DNA of 64,000 nt from Buttiauxella agrestis ATCC 33320 (GTDB lineage: Bacteria > Pseudomonadota > Gammaproteobacteria > Enterobacterales > Enterobacteriaceae). The position numbers and the translations under genes are program-made. The notes beneath the pieces are model-generated. The model searched no databases, was not told the origin of the DNA, and worked only from the letters and a program-made list of their open reading frames with translations. The first letter of the stretch is position 1; every line of letters begins with the position of its first letter. The DNA lies in NCBI GenBank assembly GCA_024169445.1, contig JALKFA010000001.1, positions 1,798,001-1,862,000 on the forward strand. The letters are read 5' to 3'. Positions 55,024 through 63,425 of the stretch are shown piece after piece.

Positions 55024-57687
55024 ATGTCAGAACGTTTCCCAAATGACGTGGATCCGATCGAAACTCGCGACTGGCAACAGGCGATCGAATCGGTCATCCG
55101 TGAAGAAGGTGTTGAGCGCGCACAGTACCTGATCGATCAGTTACTGAGCGAAGCCCGTAAAGGCGGAGTAAAAGTTGCAGAAGGTTCTGCTGCCCGTCAG
55201 TACGTAAACTCCATCGCCGTTGAAGATGAACCGGAATACCCGGGGAATCTGGAGCTGGAACGCCGTATTCGTTCTGCTATCCGTTGGAACGCCATCATGA
55301 CCGTCCTGCGTGCGTCTAAAAAAGACCTCGATCTGGGCGGCCATATGTCTTCTTTCCAGTCCTCTGCAACCGTGTATGACGTGTGTTTCAACCACTTCTT
55401 CCGCGCACGCAATGCGAAAGATGGCGGCGATCTGGTGTACTTCCAGGGCCACATCTCCCCAGGCGTCTATGCACGTGCTTTCCTTGAAGGCCGTCTGACT
55501 GAAGACCAGATGAACAATTTCCGTCAGGAAGTTCACGGTAATGGTCTGTCCTCTTATCCGCACCCGAAATTGATGCCTGAATTCTGGCAGTTCCCGACCG
55601 TATCTATGGGTCTGGGTCCAATCGGTGCTATCTATCAGGCTAAATTCCAGAAATACCTGGAACACCGTGGTCTGAAAGACACTTCCGCACAGCGCGTTTA
55701 CGCGTTCCTGGGCGATGGTGAAATGGATGAGCCAGAATCCAAAGGTGCGATCACTATCGCAACCCGTGAGAAGCTGGACAACCTGTGCTTCATCATCAAC
55801 TGTAACCTCCAGCGTCTGGATGGCCCAGTAACCGGTAACGGCAAAATCATTAACGAACTGGAAGGTATCTTCGCGGGTGCTGGCTGGAACGTGATTAAAG
55901 TGATTTGGGGCTCTCGTTGGGATGCTCTGCTGCGTAAAGATACCAGCGGTAAACTGCTGCAGCTGATGGGCGAAACCGTTGACGGTGACTACCAGACCTT
56001 CAAATCCAAAAACGGCGCTTACGTACGTGAGCACTTCTTCGGTCGTTATCCTGAAACTGCTGCACTGGTTAAAGATATGTCCGACGATGAGATTTGGGCA
56101 CTGAACCGTGGCGGCCACGATCCTAAGAAAATCTACGCTGCACTGAAAAATGCACAAGAAACCAAAGGCAAAGCAACTGTCATCCTGGCTCATACCGTTA
56201 AAGGTTATGGCATGGGTGAAACTGCCGAAGGTAAAAACATCGCTCACCAGGTTAAGAAAATGAACATGGACGGCGTGCGTTATGTTCGCGACCGTTTCAA
56301 TGTGCCAGTGACCGATGCCGAAATTGAAAAACTGCCATACATCAAGTTCGAAGAAGGCAGCGAAGAGTACAAATATCTGCATGGCCAGCGTGAAAAACTG
56401 AACGGCTACCTGCCGACTCGTCTGCCAAAATTCACCGAGAAACTGGAACTGCCTACCCTGGCTGACTTCAGCTCTCTGTTAGAAGAGCAGAACAAAGAAA
56501 TCTCCACCACTATCGCTTTCGTTCGTGCCCTGAACGTAATGCTGAAGAACCCGTCTATCAAAGACCGTCTGGTTCCAATCATTGCCGATGAAGCGCGTAC
56601 TTTCGGTATGGAAGGTCTGTTCCGTCAGATTGGTATTTACAGCCCGAACGGCCAGCAGTACACCCCGCAGGACCGTGAGCAGGTTGCATACTACAAAGAA
56701 GACGAGAAAGGCCAGATCCTGCAAGAAGGTATCAACGAGCTGGGCGCAGGTTCTTCCTGGCTGGCTGCTGCGACTTCTTACAGCACCAACGATCTGCCAA
56801 TGATCCCGTTCTACATCTACTACTCCATGTTCGGTTTCCAACGTATTGGCGACCTGTGCTGGGCAGCGGGTGACCAACAGGCGCGTGGCTTCCTGGTCGG
56901 TGGTACTTCTGGTCGTACGACGCTGAACGGTGAAGGTCTGCAGCACGAAGATGGCCACAGCCATATTCAGTCTCTGACTATCCCTAACTGTATCTCTTAC
57001 GATCCATCTTACGCATACGAAGTTGCAGTCATCATGCATGACGGCCTGGTGCGTATGTACGGTGAAGCGCAAGAGAACATTTACTACTACATCACTACGC
57101 TGAACGAAAACTACCACATGCCAGCCATGCCAGAAGGCGCGGAAGAAGGCATCCGTAAAGGTATCTACAAACTGGAAACAGTTGAAGGTAGCAAAGGTAA
57201 AGTTCAGCTGATGGGCTCGGGTTCCATCCTGCGTCACGTACGTGAAGCGGCACAGATCCTGGCTAAAGATTACGGCGTTGGCTCTGATGTATTCAGCGTA
57301 ACTTCCTTCACTGAACTGGCTCGTGATGGCCAGGATTGTGAGCGCTGGAACATGCTGCACCCAACTGCTGAACCACGTGTACCGTACGTTGCTCAGGTAA
57401 TGAGCGATGCACCAGCAGTGGCATCTACTGACTATATGAAACTGTTCGCTGAGCAGATCCGTAACTTCATCCCGGCAAGCGATTACCGCGTACTGGGTAC
57501 TGATGGCTTCGGTCGCTCAGACAGCCGCGAAAACCTGCGTCACCACTTCGAAGTGGACGCATCTTATGTGGTTGTTGCAGCACTTGGCGAACTGGCTAAA
57601 CGTGGCGAAATCGATAAGAAAGTGGTGGCTGACGCTATCACCAAATTCAACATCGATGCAGATAAAGTCAACCCGCGTCTGGCATAA
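55024..57687 (+). CDS. aceE: Pyruvate dehydrogenase E1 component
   Basis: ThDP-dependent homodimeric E1 that decarboxylates pyruvate and reductively acetylates the lipoyl groups of E2. It has 887 residues as in E. coli. The ThDP/Mg site is in VYAFLGDGEMDEPESKGAIT, with NCNLQRLDGPVTGNG completing the motif. GLQHEDGHSHI belongs to the active-site loop region. AAGGA precedes the ATG. aceF follows after 15 bases. Strong codon bias of a highly expressed gene produces long antisense frames, which are not genes. Confidence 0.98.
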   Translation: MSERFPNDVDPIETRDWQQAIESVIREEGVERAQYLIDQLLSEARKGGVKVAEGSAARQYVNSIAVEDEPEYPGNLELERRIRSAIRWNAIMTVLRASKKDLDLGGHMSSFQSSATVYDVCFNHFFRARNAKDGGDLVYFQGHISPGVYARAFLEGRLTEDQMNNFRQEVHGNGLSSYPHPKLMPEFWQFPTVSMGLGPIGAIYQAKFQKYLEHRGLKDTSAQRVYAFLGDGEMDEPESKGAITIATREKLDNLCFIINCNLQRLDGPVTGNGKIINELEGIFAGAGWNVIKVIWGSRWDALLRKDTSGKLLQLMGETVDGDYQTFKSKNGAYVREHFFGRYPETAALVKDMSDDEIWALNRGGHDPKKIYAALKNAQETKGKATVILAHTVKGYGMGETAEGKNIAHQVKKMNMDGVRYVRDRFNVPVTDAEIEKLPYIKFEEGSEEYKYLHGQREKLNGYLPTRLPKFTEKLELPTLADFSSLLEEQNKEISTTIAFVRALNVMLKNPSIKDRLVPIIADEARTFGMEGLFRQIGIYSPNGQQYTPQDREQVAYYKEDEKGQILQEGINELGAGSSWLAAATSYSTNDLPMIPFYIYYSMFGFQRIGDLCWAAGDQQARGFLVGGTSGRTTLNGEGLQHEDGHSHIQSLTIPNCISYDPSYAYEVAVIMHDGLVRMYGEAQENIYYYITTLNENYHMPAMPEGAEEGIRKGIYKLETVEGSKGKVQLMGSGSILRHVREAAQILAKDYGVGSDVFSVTSFTELARDGQDCERWNMLHPTAEPRVPYVAQVMSDAPAVASTDYMKLFAEQIRNFIPASDYRVLGTDGFGRSDSRENLRHHFEVDASYVVVAALGELAKRGEIDKKVVADAITKFNIDADKVNPRLA

Positions 57688-57702
57688 GAGGTAAAGAATA
57701 AA

Positions 57703-59583
57703 ATGGCTATCGAAATCAAGGTACCGGACATCGGTGCAGACGAAGTTGAAGTTACCGAAATCATGGTGAAAGTGGGCGACAAGGTTGAAGTTGACCAGTC
57801 CATCATCTCCGTGGAAGGTGACAAGGCTTCAATGGAAGTCCCTTCTCCGCAAGCAGGCGTGGTCAAAGAGATCAAAGTTGCGGTGGGTGACAAAGTTGAA
57901 ACCGGCAAACTGGTTATGATTTTCGAATCCGCCGAAGGTGCAGCGCCAGCTGCACCAGCTCCGGCTGAAGAGAAGAAAGAAGCAGCGCCAGCAGCCGCTC
58001 CGGCAGCCGCCGCAGCCGCAAAAGAAGTGAACGTGCCAGACATCGGCGGTGACGAAGTTGAAGTTACCGAGATCATGGTTAAAGTTGGCGACAAAGTAGA
58101 AGCAGAGCAATCTCTTATCACCGTTGAAGGTGACAAAGCTTCTATGGAAGTCCCGGCACCGTTCGCAGGCGTTGTCAAAGAAATCAAAATCAACACTGGC
58201 GACAAAGTGTCTACCGGTTCTCTGATTATGGTCTTCGAAGTAGCGGGTGCTGCACCTGCTGCCACAGAAACCAAAGCTGAAGCGGCTCCGGCAGCAGCAC
58301 CAGCGGCATCTGGCTCGAAAGAAGTTAACGTGCCAGACATCGGCGGTGACGAAGTTGAAGTGACTGAAGTGATGGTTAAAGTGGGCGATAAAGTTGCCGC
58401 TGAACAATCACTGATCACCGTAGAAGGCGACAAAGCCTCTATGGAAGTCCCGGCTCCGTTCGCAGGCGTAGTCAAAGAAATCAAAATCAAAACTGGCGAC
58501 AAAGTGTCTACCGGTTCTCTGATTATGGTCTTTGAAGTGGAAGGCGCTGCACCAGCTCCTGCCGCTAAGCAAGAAGCAGCTGCTCCGGCTCCTGCGGCTC
58601 AGAAACCGGCTGCTGCACCAGCTCAGGCTTCCGGCAAAACTGAATTCGCTGAAAACGACGCATACATTCACGCCACCCCACTGATTCGCCGTCTGGCGCG
58701 TGAGTTTGGTGTGAACCTGGCGAAAGTGAAAGGGACTGGCCGTAAAGGTCGTATCCTGCGCGAAGACGTTCAGGCTTACGTGAAAGACGCGGTTAAACGT
58801 GCTGAAACAGCACCAGCAGCTGCAACTGGCGGCGGTCTGCCAGGCATGCTGCCATGGCCGAAAATTGATTTCAGCAAGTTCGGCGAAATCGAAGAAGTTG
58901 AACTGGGCCGTATCCAGAAAATCTCTGGTGCGAACCTGAGCCGTAACTGGGTAATGATCCCGCACGTTACGCACTTCGACAAAACCGACATCACTGACCT
59001 TGAAGCGTTCCGCAAACAGCAGAACGATGAAGCGGCCAAGCGTAAGCTGGACGTGAAGTTCACTCCTGTTGTGTTCATCATGAAAGCCGTGGCTGCCGCT
59101 CTTGAGCAAATGCCTCGTTTCAACAGCTCCCTGTCCGAAGACGGTCAGAAGCTGACGCTGAAAAAATACATCAACGTCGGTGTTGCGGTTGATACGCCAA
59201 ACGGCCTGGTTGTTCCAGTCTTCAAAGACGTGAACAAGAAGAGCATCAGCGAGCTGTCTCGCGAACTGATGGCTATCTCTAAGAAAGCTCGCGATGGCAA
59301 GCTGACTGCTGGCGAAATGCAGGGCGGTTGCTTCACTATCTCAAGCCTGGGTGGTATCGGGACGACTCACTTCGCGCCAATCGTTAATGCGCCAGAAGTG
59401 GCAATCCTCGGTGTCTCCAAGTCCGCTATCGAGCCGGTCTGGAATGGTAAAGAGTTCACGCCGCGTCTGATGATGCCGATGTCTCTTTCCTTCGACCACC
59501 GCGTGATTGACGGTGCTGATGGTGCGCGCTTTATCACCATCATCAACAATATGCTGGCCGACATTCGCCGTCTGGTGATGTAA
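57703..59583 (+). CDS. aceF: Dihydrolipoyllysine acetyltransferase (E2)
   Basis: Core of the pyruvate dehydrogenase complex, passing the acetyl group to CoA. It has 626 residues (E. coli 630). Three tandem lipoyl domains (about 1-80, 106-185 and 205-284) each have the lipoyl Lys in [11 protein letters not shown] (first at K41). They are joined by Ala/Pro-rich linkers. A peripheral E1/E3-binding domain (about 325-360, [20 protein letters not shown]) and the catalytic domain follow, with [14 protein letters not shown] carrying the active His. Lipoyl domains 2 and 3 are near-identical in DNA, offset by 297 bases. Confidence 0.98.
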   Translation: MAIEIKVPDIGADEVEVTEIMVKVGDKVEVDQSIISVEGDKASMEVPSPQAGVVKEIKVAVGDKVETGKLVMIFESAEGAAPAAPAPAEEKKEAAPAAAPAAAAAAKEVNVPDIGGDEVEVTEIMVKVGDKVEAEQSLITVEGDKASMEVPAPFAGVVKEIKINTGDKVSTGSLIMVFEVAGAAPAATETKAEAAPAAAPAASGSKEVNVPDIGGDEVEVTEVMVKVGDKVAAEQSLITVEGDKASMEVPAPFAGVVKEIKIKTGDKVSTGSLIMVFEVEGAAPAPAAKQEAAAPAPAAQKPAAAPAQASGKTEFAENDAYIHATPLIRRLAREFGVNLAKVKGTGRKGRILREDVQAYVKDAVKRAETAPAAATGGGLPGMLPWPKIDFSKFGEIEEVELGRIQKISGANLSRNWVMIPHVTHFDKTDITDLEAFRKQQNDEAAKRKLDVKFTPVVFIMKAVAAALEQMPRFNSSLSEDGQKLTLKKYINVGVAVDTPNGLVVPVFKDVNKKSISELSRELMAISKKARDGKLTAGEMQGGCFTISSLGGIGTTHFAPIVNAPEVAILGVSKSAIEPVWNGKEFTPRLMMPMSLSFDHRVIDGADGARFITIINNMLADIRRLVM

Positions 59584-59590
59584 GCCAAAA

Positions 59591-59616
59591 AGCCGGCCTT
59601 GCGGTCGGCTTTTTTC
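59591..59616 (+). terminator. Intrinsic terminator after aceF
   Basis: AGCCGGCC/GGTCGGCT stem with a 4-base loop followed by six T residues, 7 bases past the stop. As in E. coli, lpd can therefore be made from its own promoter as well as by read-through. Confidence 0.87.
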
Positions 59617-59684
59617 TGGTAATCTCGTGATGCAGTTCGAGATTATCTGATGCAAAGGACAATTCGTTTGCCGTTTGTTGTTTC

Positions 59685-59702
59685 AAAATTGTTAACAATT
59701 TT
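59685..59702. promoter_or_regulatory. 18-bp perfect palindrome in the lpd upstream region
   Basis: AAAATTGTTAACAATTTT is exactly self-complementary and lies 83 bases before the lpd start. The E. coli lpd promoter region has a similar TTGTTAACAA segment. It contains GTTAA(C), shared with ArcA-type sites, but the protein that binds it cannot be named from sequence. Confidence 0.7.
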
Positions 59703-59784
59703 GTAAACTGCGTGCGGATAGAACGTCCCGGTGGCGATGGGCGTTAAAGACCAGGGACCGCCGGAAATAAATTAAGAGGTCATG

Positions 59785-61212
59785 ATGAGTACTGAAATCA
59801 AAACTCAGGTCGTCGTACTTGGGGCAGGCCCGGCAGGTTATTCTGCTGCATTCCGTTGCGCTGATTTAGGTCTGGAGACCGTCATTGTAGAGCGTTACAG
59901 CACCCTCGGTGGTGTTTGTCTGAACGTTGGCTGTATCCCTTCTAAAGCCCTGCTGCACGTTGCTAAAGTTATCGAAGAAGCAAAAGCTTTGGCTGAGCAC
60001 GGCATTGTTTTCGGTGAGCCGAAAACTGACATCGACAAAATTCGTACCTGGAAAGAAAAGGTTATCAACCAGTTGACTGGTGGCCTGTCCGGTATGGCAA
60101 AAGGTCGTAAAGTTAAAGTGGTGAATGGCCTGGGTAAATTTACCGGCGCTAACACCCTGGTTGTTGAAGGTGAGAATGGTCCAACAACTATCACTTTTGA
60201 TAACGCAATTATCGCGGCGGGTTCTCGTCCGATTCAATTGCCATTCATTCCGCATGAAGATCCACGCGTATGGGATTCTACCGACGCACTGGAACTGAAA
60301 TCCGTACCAAAACGCATGCTGGTTATGGGTGGCGGTATCATCGGTCTGGAAATGGGTACTGTGTACCATGCGCTGGGCTCAGAGATTGACGTGGTTGAAA
60401 TGTTCGACCAGGTTATCCCTGCTGCCGACAAAGACGTGGTTAAAGTCTTCACCAAGCGTATCAGCAAGCAATTCAACCTGATGCTGGAAACCAAAGTGAC
60501 TGCGGTTGAAGCCAAAGAAGATGGCATCTACGTCACCATGGAAGGCAAAAAAGCCCCAGCTGAACCACAGCGTTACGATGCGGTTCTGGTGGCAATCGGC
60601 CGCGTACCTAACGGTAAGCTGCTGGATGCAGGCGCTGCTGGCGTTGAAGTTGATGAACGTGGTTTCATCCGCACTGACAAGCAAATGCGCACTAACGTGC
60701 CGCACATCTACGCTATCGGCGACATCGTCGGCCAGCCAATGCTTGCGCACAAAGGTGTTCACGAAGGTCACGTTGCCGCTGAAGTTATCGCTGGTATGAA
60801 GCACTACTTCGACCCGAAAGTGATTCCTTCAATCGCTTATACCGAACCAGAAGTTGCATGGGTTGGTCTGACCGAGAAAGAAGCGAAAGAAAAAGGCATC
60901 AGCTACGAAACCGCCACCTTCCCGTGGGCTGCTTCTGGCCGTGCTATCGCTTCCGATTGCGCAGACGGTATGACCAAACTGATTTTCGACAAAGAAACTC
61001 ACCGTGTTATCGGTGGTGCGATTGTCGGGACTAACGGCGGCGAGCTGTTGGGCGAAATTGGTTTGGCTATCGAAATGGGTTGTGACGCAGAAGACATCGC
61101 GCTCACTATCCACGCGCACCCGACTCTACACGAGTCTGTAGGTCTGGCTGCCGAGATCTTCGAAGGTAGCATTACCGACCTGCCAAACCCGAAAGCGAAG
61201 AAAAAGAAGTAA
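59785..61212 (+). CDS. lpd: Dihydrolipoyl dehydrogenase (E3)
   Basis: FAD- and NAD-dependent E3 shared by pyruvate and 2-oxoglutarate dehydrogenases and the glycine cleavage system. It has 475 residues (E. coli 474). The FAD motif is VVVLGAGPAGYSAAFRCADL, the redox disulfide GGVCLNVGCIPSKAL, the NAD motif VMGGGIIGLEMGTVYHALGS, and the catalytic His/Glu HAHPTLHESVGLAAE. The second of two adjacent ATGs is chosen because GAGG is 5 bases from it. A terminator and then an IS follow. Confidence 0.98.
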   Translation: MSTEIKTQVVVLGAGPAGYSAAFRCADLGLETVIVERYSTLGGVCLNVGCIPSKALLHVAKVIEEAKALAEHGIVFGEPKTDIDKIRTWKEKVINQLTGGLSGMAKGRKVKVVNGLGKFTGANTLVVEGENGPTTITFDNAIIAAGSRPIQLPFIPHEDPRVWDSTDALELKSVPKRMLVMGGGIIGLEMGTVYHALGSEIDVVEMFDQVIPAADKDVVKVFTKRISKQFNLMLETKVTAVEAKEDGIYVTMEGKKAPAEPQRYDAVLVAIGRVPNGKLLDAGAAGVEVDERGFIRTDKQMRTNVPHIYAIGDIVGQPMLAHKGVHEGHVAAEVIAGMKHYFDPKVIPSIAYTEPEVAWVGLTEKEAKEKGISYETATFPWAASGRAIASDCADGMTKLIFDKETHRVIGGAIVGTNGGELLGEIGLAIEMGCDAEDIALTIHAHPTLHESVGLAAEIFEGSITDLPNPKAKKKK

Positions 61213-61227
61213 GCGCTTGATGGTAAT

Positions 61228-61253
61228 AAAAAAGCGGCCTTGGCCGCTTTTTT
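61228..61253 (+). terminator. Intrinsic terminator after lpd
   Basis: AAAAAAGCGGCC / GGCCGCTTTTTT, a perfect stem with a TT loop and T tract, usable in both directions. The IS left end is 8 bases further on, so the insertion left the operon terminator intact. Confidence 0.9.
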
Positions 61254-61315
61254 ATTGGGTTTGACCCGTCCTAAATAGCGTTGACACATTTAACTCGCAG
61301 GCAGAGGAAAATGTG

Positions 61316-61714
61316 ATGAACCAATATGTTAAACGCACACAACGCGATTACCCTCTATCCTTTAAACTGGCCGTTGTCGAACAGGTCGAAAAAGGGGAAA
61401 TGACTTACCGTCAGGCGCAAGACCGCTACGGTATTCAGGGTAGCCACACCGTCATGACGTGGTTGCGCAGATACGGTCAACTCGACTGGCACTCCTCCTC
61501 TCTCGCAAGAAAGTGCGGAGCTACTATGCCCAAAATACCTCTTACTCCCGAACAACGGATCAAAGAACTCGAGCAGCAACTGGCTGAATCAGAAGTAAAA
61601 GCCCAGTTTTTTGAAGCTGTCGTGAAGGTAATGAATACCGAGTTCGGAGCCACACTGACAAAAAAGCAGTTGGCCACCTTATCACGCAAGCACAAACGCC
61701 GGGACTCACAGTAA
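61316..61714 (+). CDS. IS3-family transposase OrfA
   Basis: DNA-binding subunit of 132 residues. An N-terminal HTH segment (YPLSFKLAVVEQVEKGEMTY, then RQAQDRYGIQGSHTVMTWLR) is followed by a coiled coil with LTPEQRIKELEQQLAESEVK. GAGGA lies 7 bases before ATG; a GTG one codon earlier is possible. A slippery A-AAA-AAG at 61660-61666 is in the right phase for -1 frameshifting, giving an OrfAB fusion, the active transposase in IS3 elements. Its stop overlaps the orfB ATG (TAATG). Confidence 0.9.
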   Translation: MNQYVKRTQRDYPLSFKLAVVEQVEKGEMTYRQAQDRYGIQGSHTVMTWLRRYGQLDWHSSSLARKCGATMPKIPLTPEQRIKELEQQLAESEVKAQFFEAVVKVMNTEFGATLTKKQLATLSRKHKRRDSQ

Positions 61715-62529
61715 TGCGTGCTTGCCGGTTCATGGGGATCAGCCGACAGGCGTGGTATCAATCCCTGCAACGTGAGCGCGGAAGAGAAAGACAGGCGCAG
61801 CATATCGTTGAACAGGTGACGACCATCCGGCTACACCAGCCCCGGCTGGGGACACGTAAACTGCATTATTTATTGCAACAGCAACCAGAGCCGGCACTCC
61901 ATGTCGGTCGGGATCGTTTGTTCCAGATACTGCGTGGCGCACGATTACTGGTAATACCGAAACGGGCGTATCACAAAACGACTCAAAGCCATCATCGCTT
62001 TTATCGTCATCCTAACTTATTGAAGGCGGGAGAAAATCAGGTTGTTGCCAGCCGCCCGGAGCAGGTGTGGGTCGCGGATATCACGTACCTTCCCCTGCGT
62101 AAGGGAACGGCGTACCTCAGTCTGATAACAGACGTCTGGTCGAGAAAAATCGTGGGATATCATGTGCATGAAAGTCTGCATACCCATCATGTGGCTAAGG
62201 CGTTCAGAATGGCGCTGGTCAGCAGGCGTACAGCACATCCACTGGTGCATCACTCAGATCGGGGTGTGCAGTACTGTTCAACAGAATATCAGGCACTACA
62301 CCAACGCCATGGGGTCATCTGCTCGATGACAGACGGGTATGACTGTTATCAGAATGCGCTGGCGGAACGGGTAAACGGGATATTAAAAATGGAATATCTG
62401 CTCGGGAAGCCAGAAGATATCGGACAGGCAAGAAAGATGGTCAGGGAGTCGGTGGAAATCTACAACACGCGGCGGCCACATCTGTCGCTAAAATACAAAA
62501 CGCCCGATGAAGTTCATCGGGCGTTGTAA
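61714..62529 (+). CDS. IS3-family transposase OrfB (DDE integrase core)
   Basis: Catalytic part of 271 residues, retroviral integrase fold. The DDE triad is Asp in VWVADITYLPLRKGTAYLSL, Asp in HHSDRGVQYCS, and Glu in NALAERVNGILKMEYLLG. An HTH_21-type segment lies near residue 40. The frame is open upstream of its ATG back to the slippery site in orfA, so it can be made as OrfAB by -1 frameshifting; alone it may act as an inhibitor or be silent. Confidence 0.92.
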   Translation: MRACRFMGISRQAWYQSLQRERGRERQAQHIVEQVTTIRLHQPRLGTRKLHYLLQQQPEPALHVGRDRLFQILRGARLLVIPKRAYHKTTQSHHRFYRHPNLLKAGENQVVASRPEQVWVADITYLPLRKGTAYLSLITDVWSRKIVGYHVHESLHTHHVAKAFRMALVSRRTAHPLVHHSDRGVQYCSTEYQALHQRHGVICSMTDGYDCYQNALAERVNGILKMEYLLGKPEDIGQARKMVRESVEIYNTRRPHLSLKYKTPDEVHRAL

Positions 62530-62568
62530 GGCCGAAAAGTGTCAACCTATAGCAGGACTAGTCAGTTA

Positions 62569-63414
62569 CTATTGGTCTTCTTCCCAGCTTTTATCCGGGT
62601 TGAACTGTTTTATCTCTTTCACTTTTTCAGCCGTTTGCTCACCGAGATCCTTCTGATAAATCACCCCTTGGTTATCGACCATAAAGGTGGTGATACCGGT
62701 TTCCCCATACTCCACAGGCCAGGCAATTAACGCAAAGCCAGCTGCCATTTTCCCGTCGGAAATATAGTTTTTCTCACCACCCGCAGCGTCTGCCCCTTGA
62801 GCTGTAAGAATTCGGAAGTGATATCCGTGATAGCCCATGCCAGGATGCTCAGGACTGAAACTTGGGCCGAGAGGGCTGGGAGATTCACCCGGTGTGAGTG
62901 GCCAGTACAATCCATCCTTCTTACCTTCGCTGCTGACAAATTTCTGGGCATATTGCTGATTGAGCTGATAATAATCTTCCTGTGCCGCGACATAGGCGTC
63001 TATCGCCTGAATCGCGGAAAGCTCGTTAAGGCCAATAGTGCGCGTGAGAATTTCATCCGCCGCCTGCTGCATATCGAAGTGCCAGCCCGCATCGGTTTTT
63101 ACTATCGGGATAGGCAATTGCCAGTTTTCATGCCCAACATTCAGATGCGCAGTTTCACCTTTCTGCTCAATGTTATGGCTCACTTTCCAGTCACGAACAA
63201 AACGAGCCACTGCTTCAGGATCGGCTTTGTCATCGGGAAGATACTGCCGCCAGTTATCACCCAGCACCTTGGTCAGTGCGGCTTCATCCTGACTAATGAC
63301 AGCGTCGGCAAATGAGGTGGCTGCCAGTTCAGGTGTAGTGAACAACTGCTGTGCCTGAACAAAGGCAGGCAGCATAAGCATTACTAATGCACATAACTTC
63401 ATACGATTTTTCAT
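62569..63414 (-). CDS. DUF2950 family exported protein
   Basis: Protein of 281 residues with a Sec signal peptide MKNRMKLCALVMLMLPAFVQA, probably cleaved before QQLFTTPE, so periplasmic. The rest matches DUF2950: FADAVISQDEAALTKVLGDN, then DYYQLNQQYAQKFVSSEGKK and GLYWPLTPGESPSPLGP. GYHGYHFRILTAQG lies later and IAWPVEYGETGITTFMVDNQ near the C-terminus. Function unknown. AGGAGG lies 5 bases before the ATG. It follows the DUF3300 gene by 11 bases, so the two are cotranscribed. The IS right end is 4 bases beyond its stop codon; the gene itself is intact. Confidence 0.85.
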   Translation of the reverse strand: MKNRMKLCALVMLMLPAFVQAQQLFTTPELAATSFADAVISQDEAALTKVLGDNWRQYLPDDKADPEAVARFVRDWKVSHNIEQKGETAHLNVGHENWQLPIPIVKTDAGWHFDMQQAADEILTRTIGLNELSAIQAIDAYVAAQEDYYQLNQQYAQKFVSSEGKKDGLYWPLTPGESPSPLGPSFSPEHPGMGYHGYHFRILTAQGADAAGGEKNYISDGKMAAGFALIAWPVEYGETGITTFMVDNQGVIYQKDLGEQTAEKVKEIKQFNPDKSWEEDQ

Positions 63415-63425
63415 GATGCCTCCTT

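Larger units (their letters stand above)
61262..62564 (+). mobile_element. IS3-family insertion sequence, intact
   Basis: 1303-bp element. The 26-bp terminal inverted repeats start TGAC..GTCCT and share GTTGACAC at their inner ends (17 of 26 identical; left 61262-61287, right 62539-62564). It is flanked by a perfect 3-bp direct repeat GTT (61259-61261 and 62565-62567), the target duplication size of IS3 elements. Two overlapping ORFs in -1 register encode OrfA and the DDE transposase OrfB. Both are intact, suggesting recent insertion and likely activity. The subgroup was not determined. Confidence 0.93.

Noticed and set aside
55141-57360. Long antisense frames (413 and 293 codons) across aceE
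   Set aside because: They mirror the strong codon bias of aceE, have no start context or recognisable domain, and the sense strand is an unmistakable full-length gene.
57564-58502. 312-codon antisense frame opposite aceF with repeated segments
   Set aside because: Its repeats are the complement of the lipoyl domain repeats; composition is an artefact of Ala/Pro/Val/Glu codons on the sense strand.
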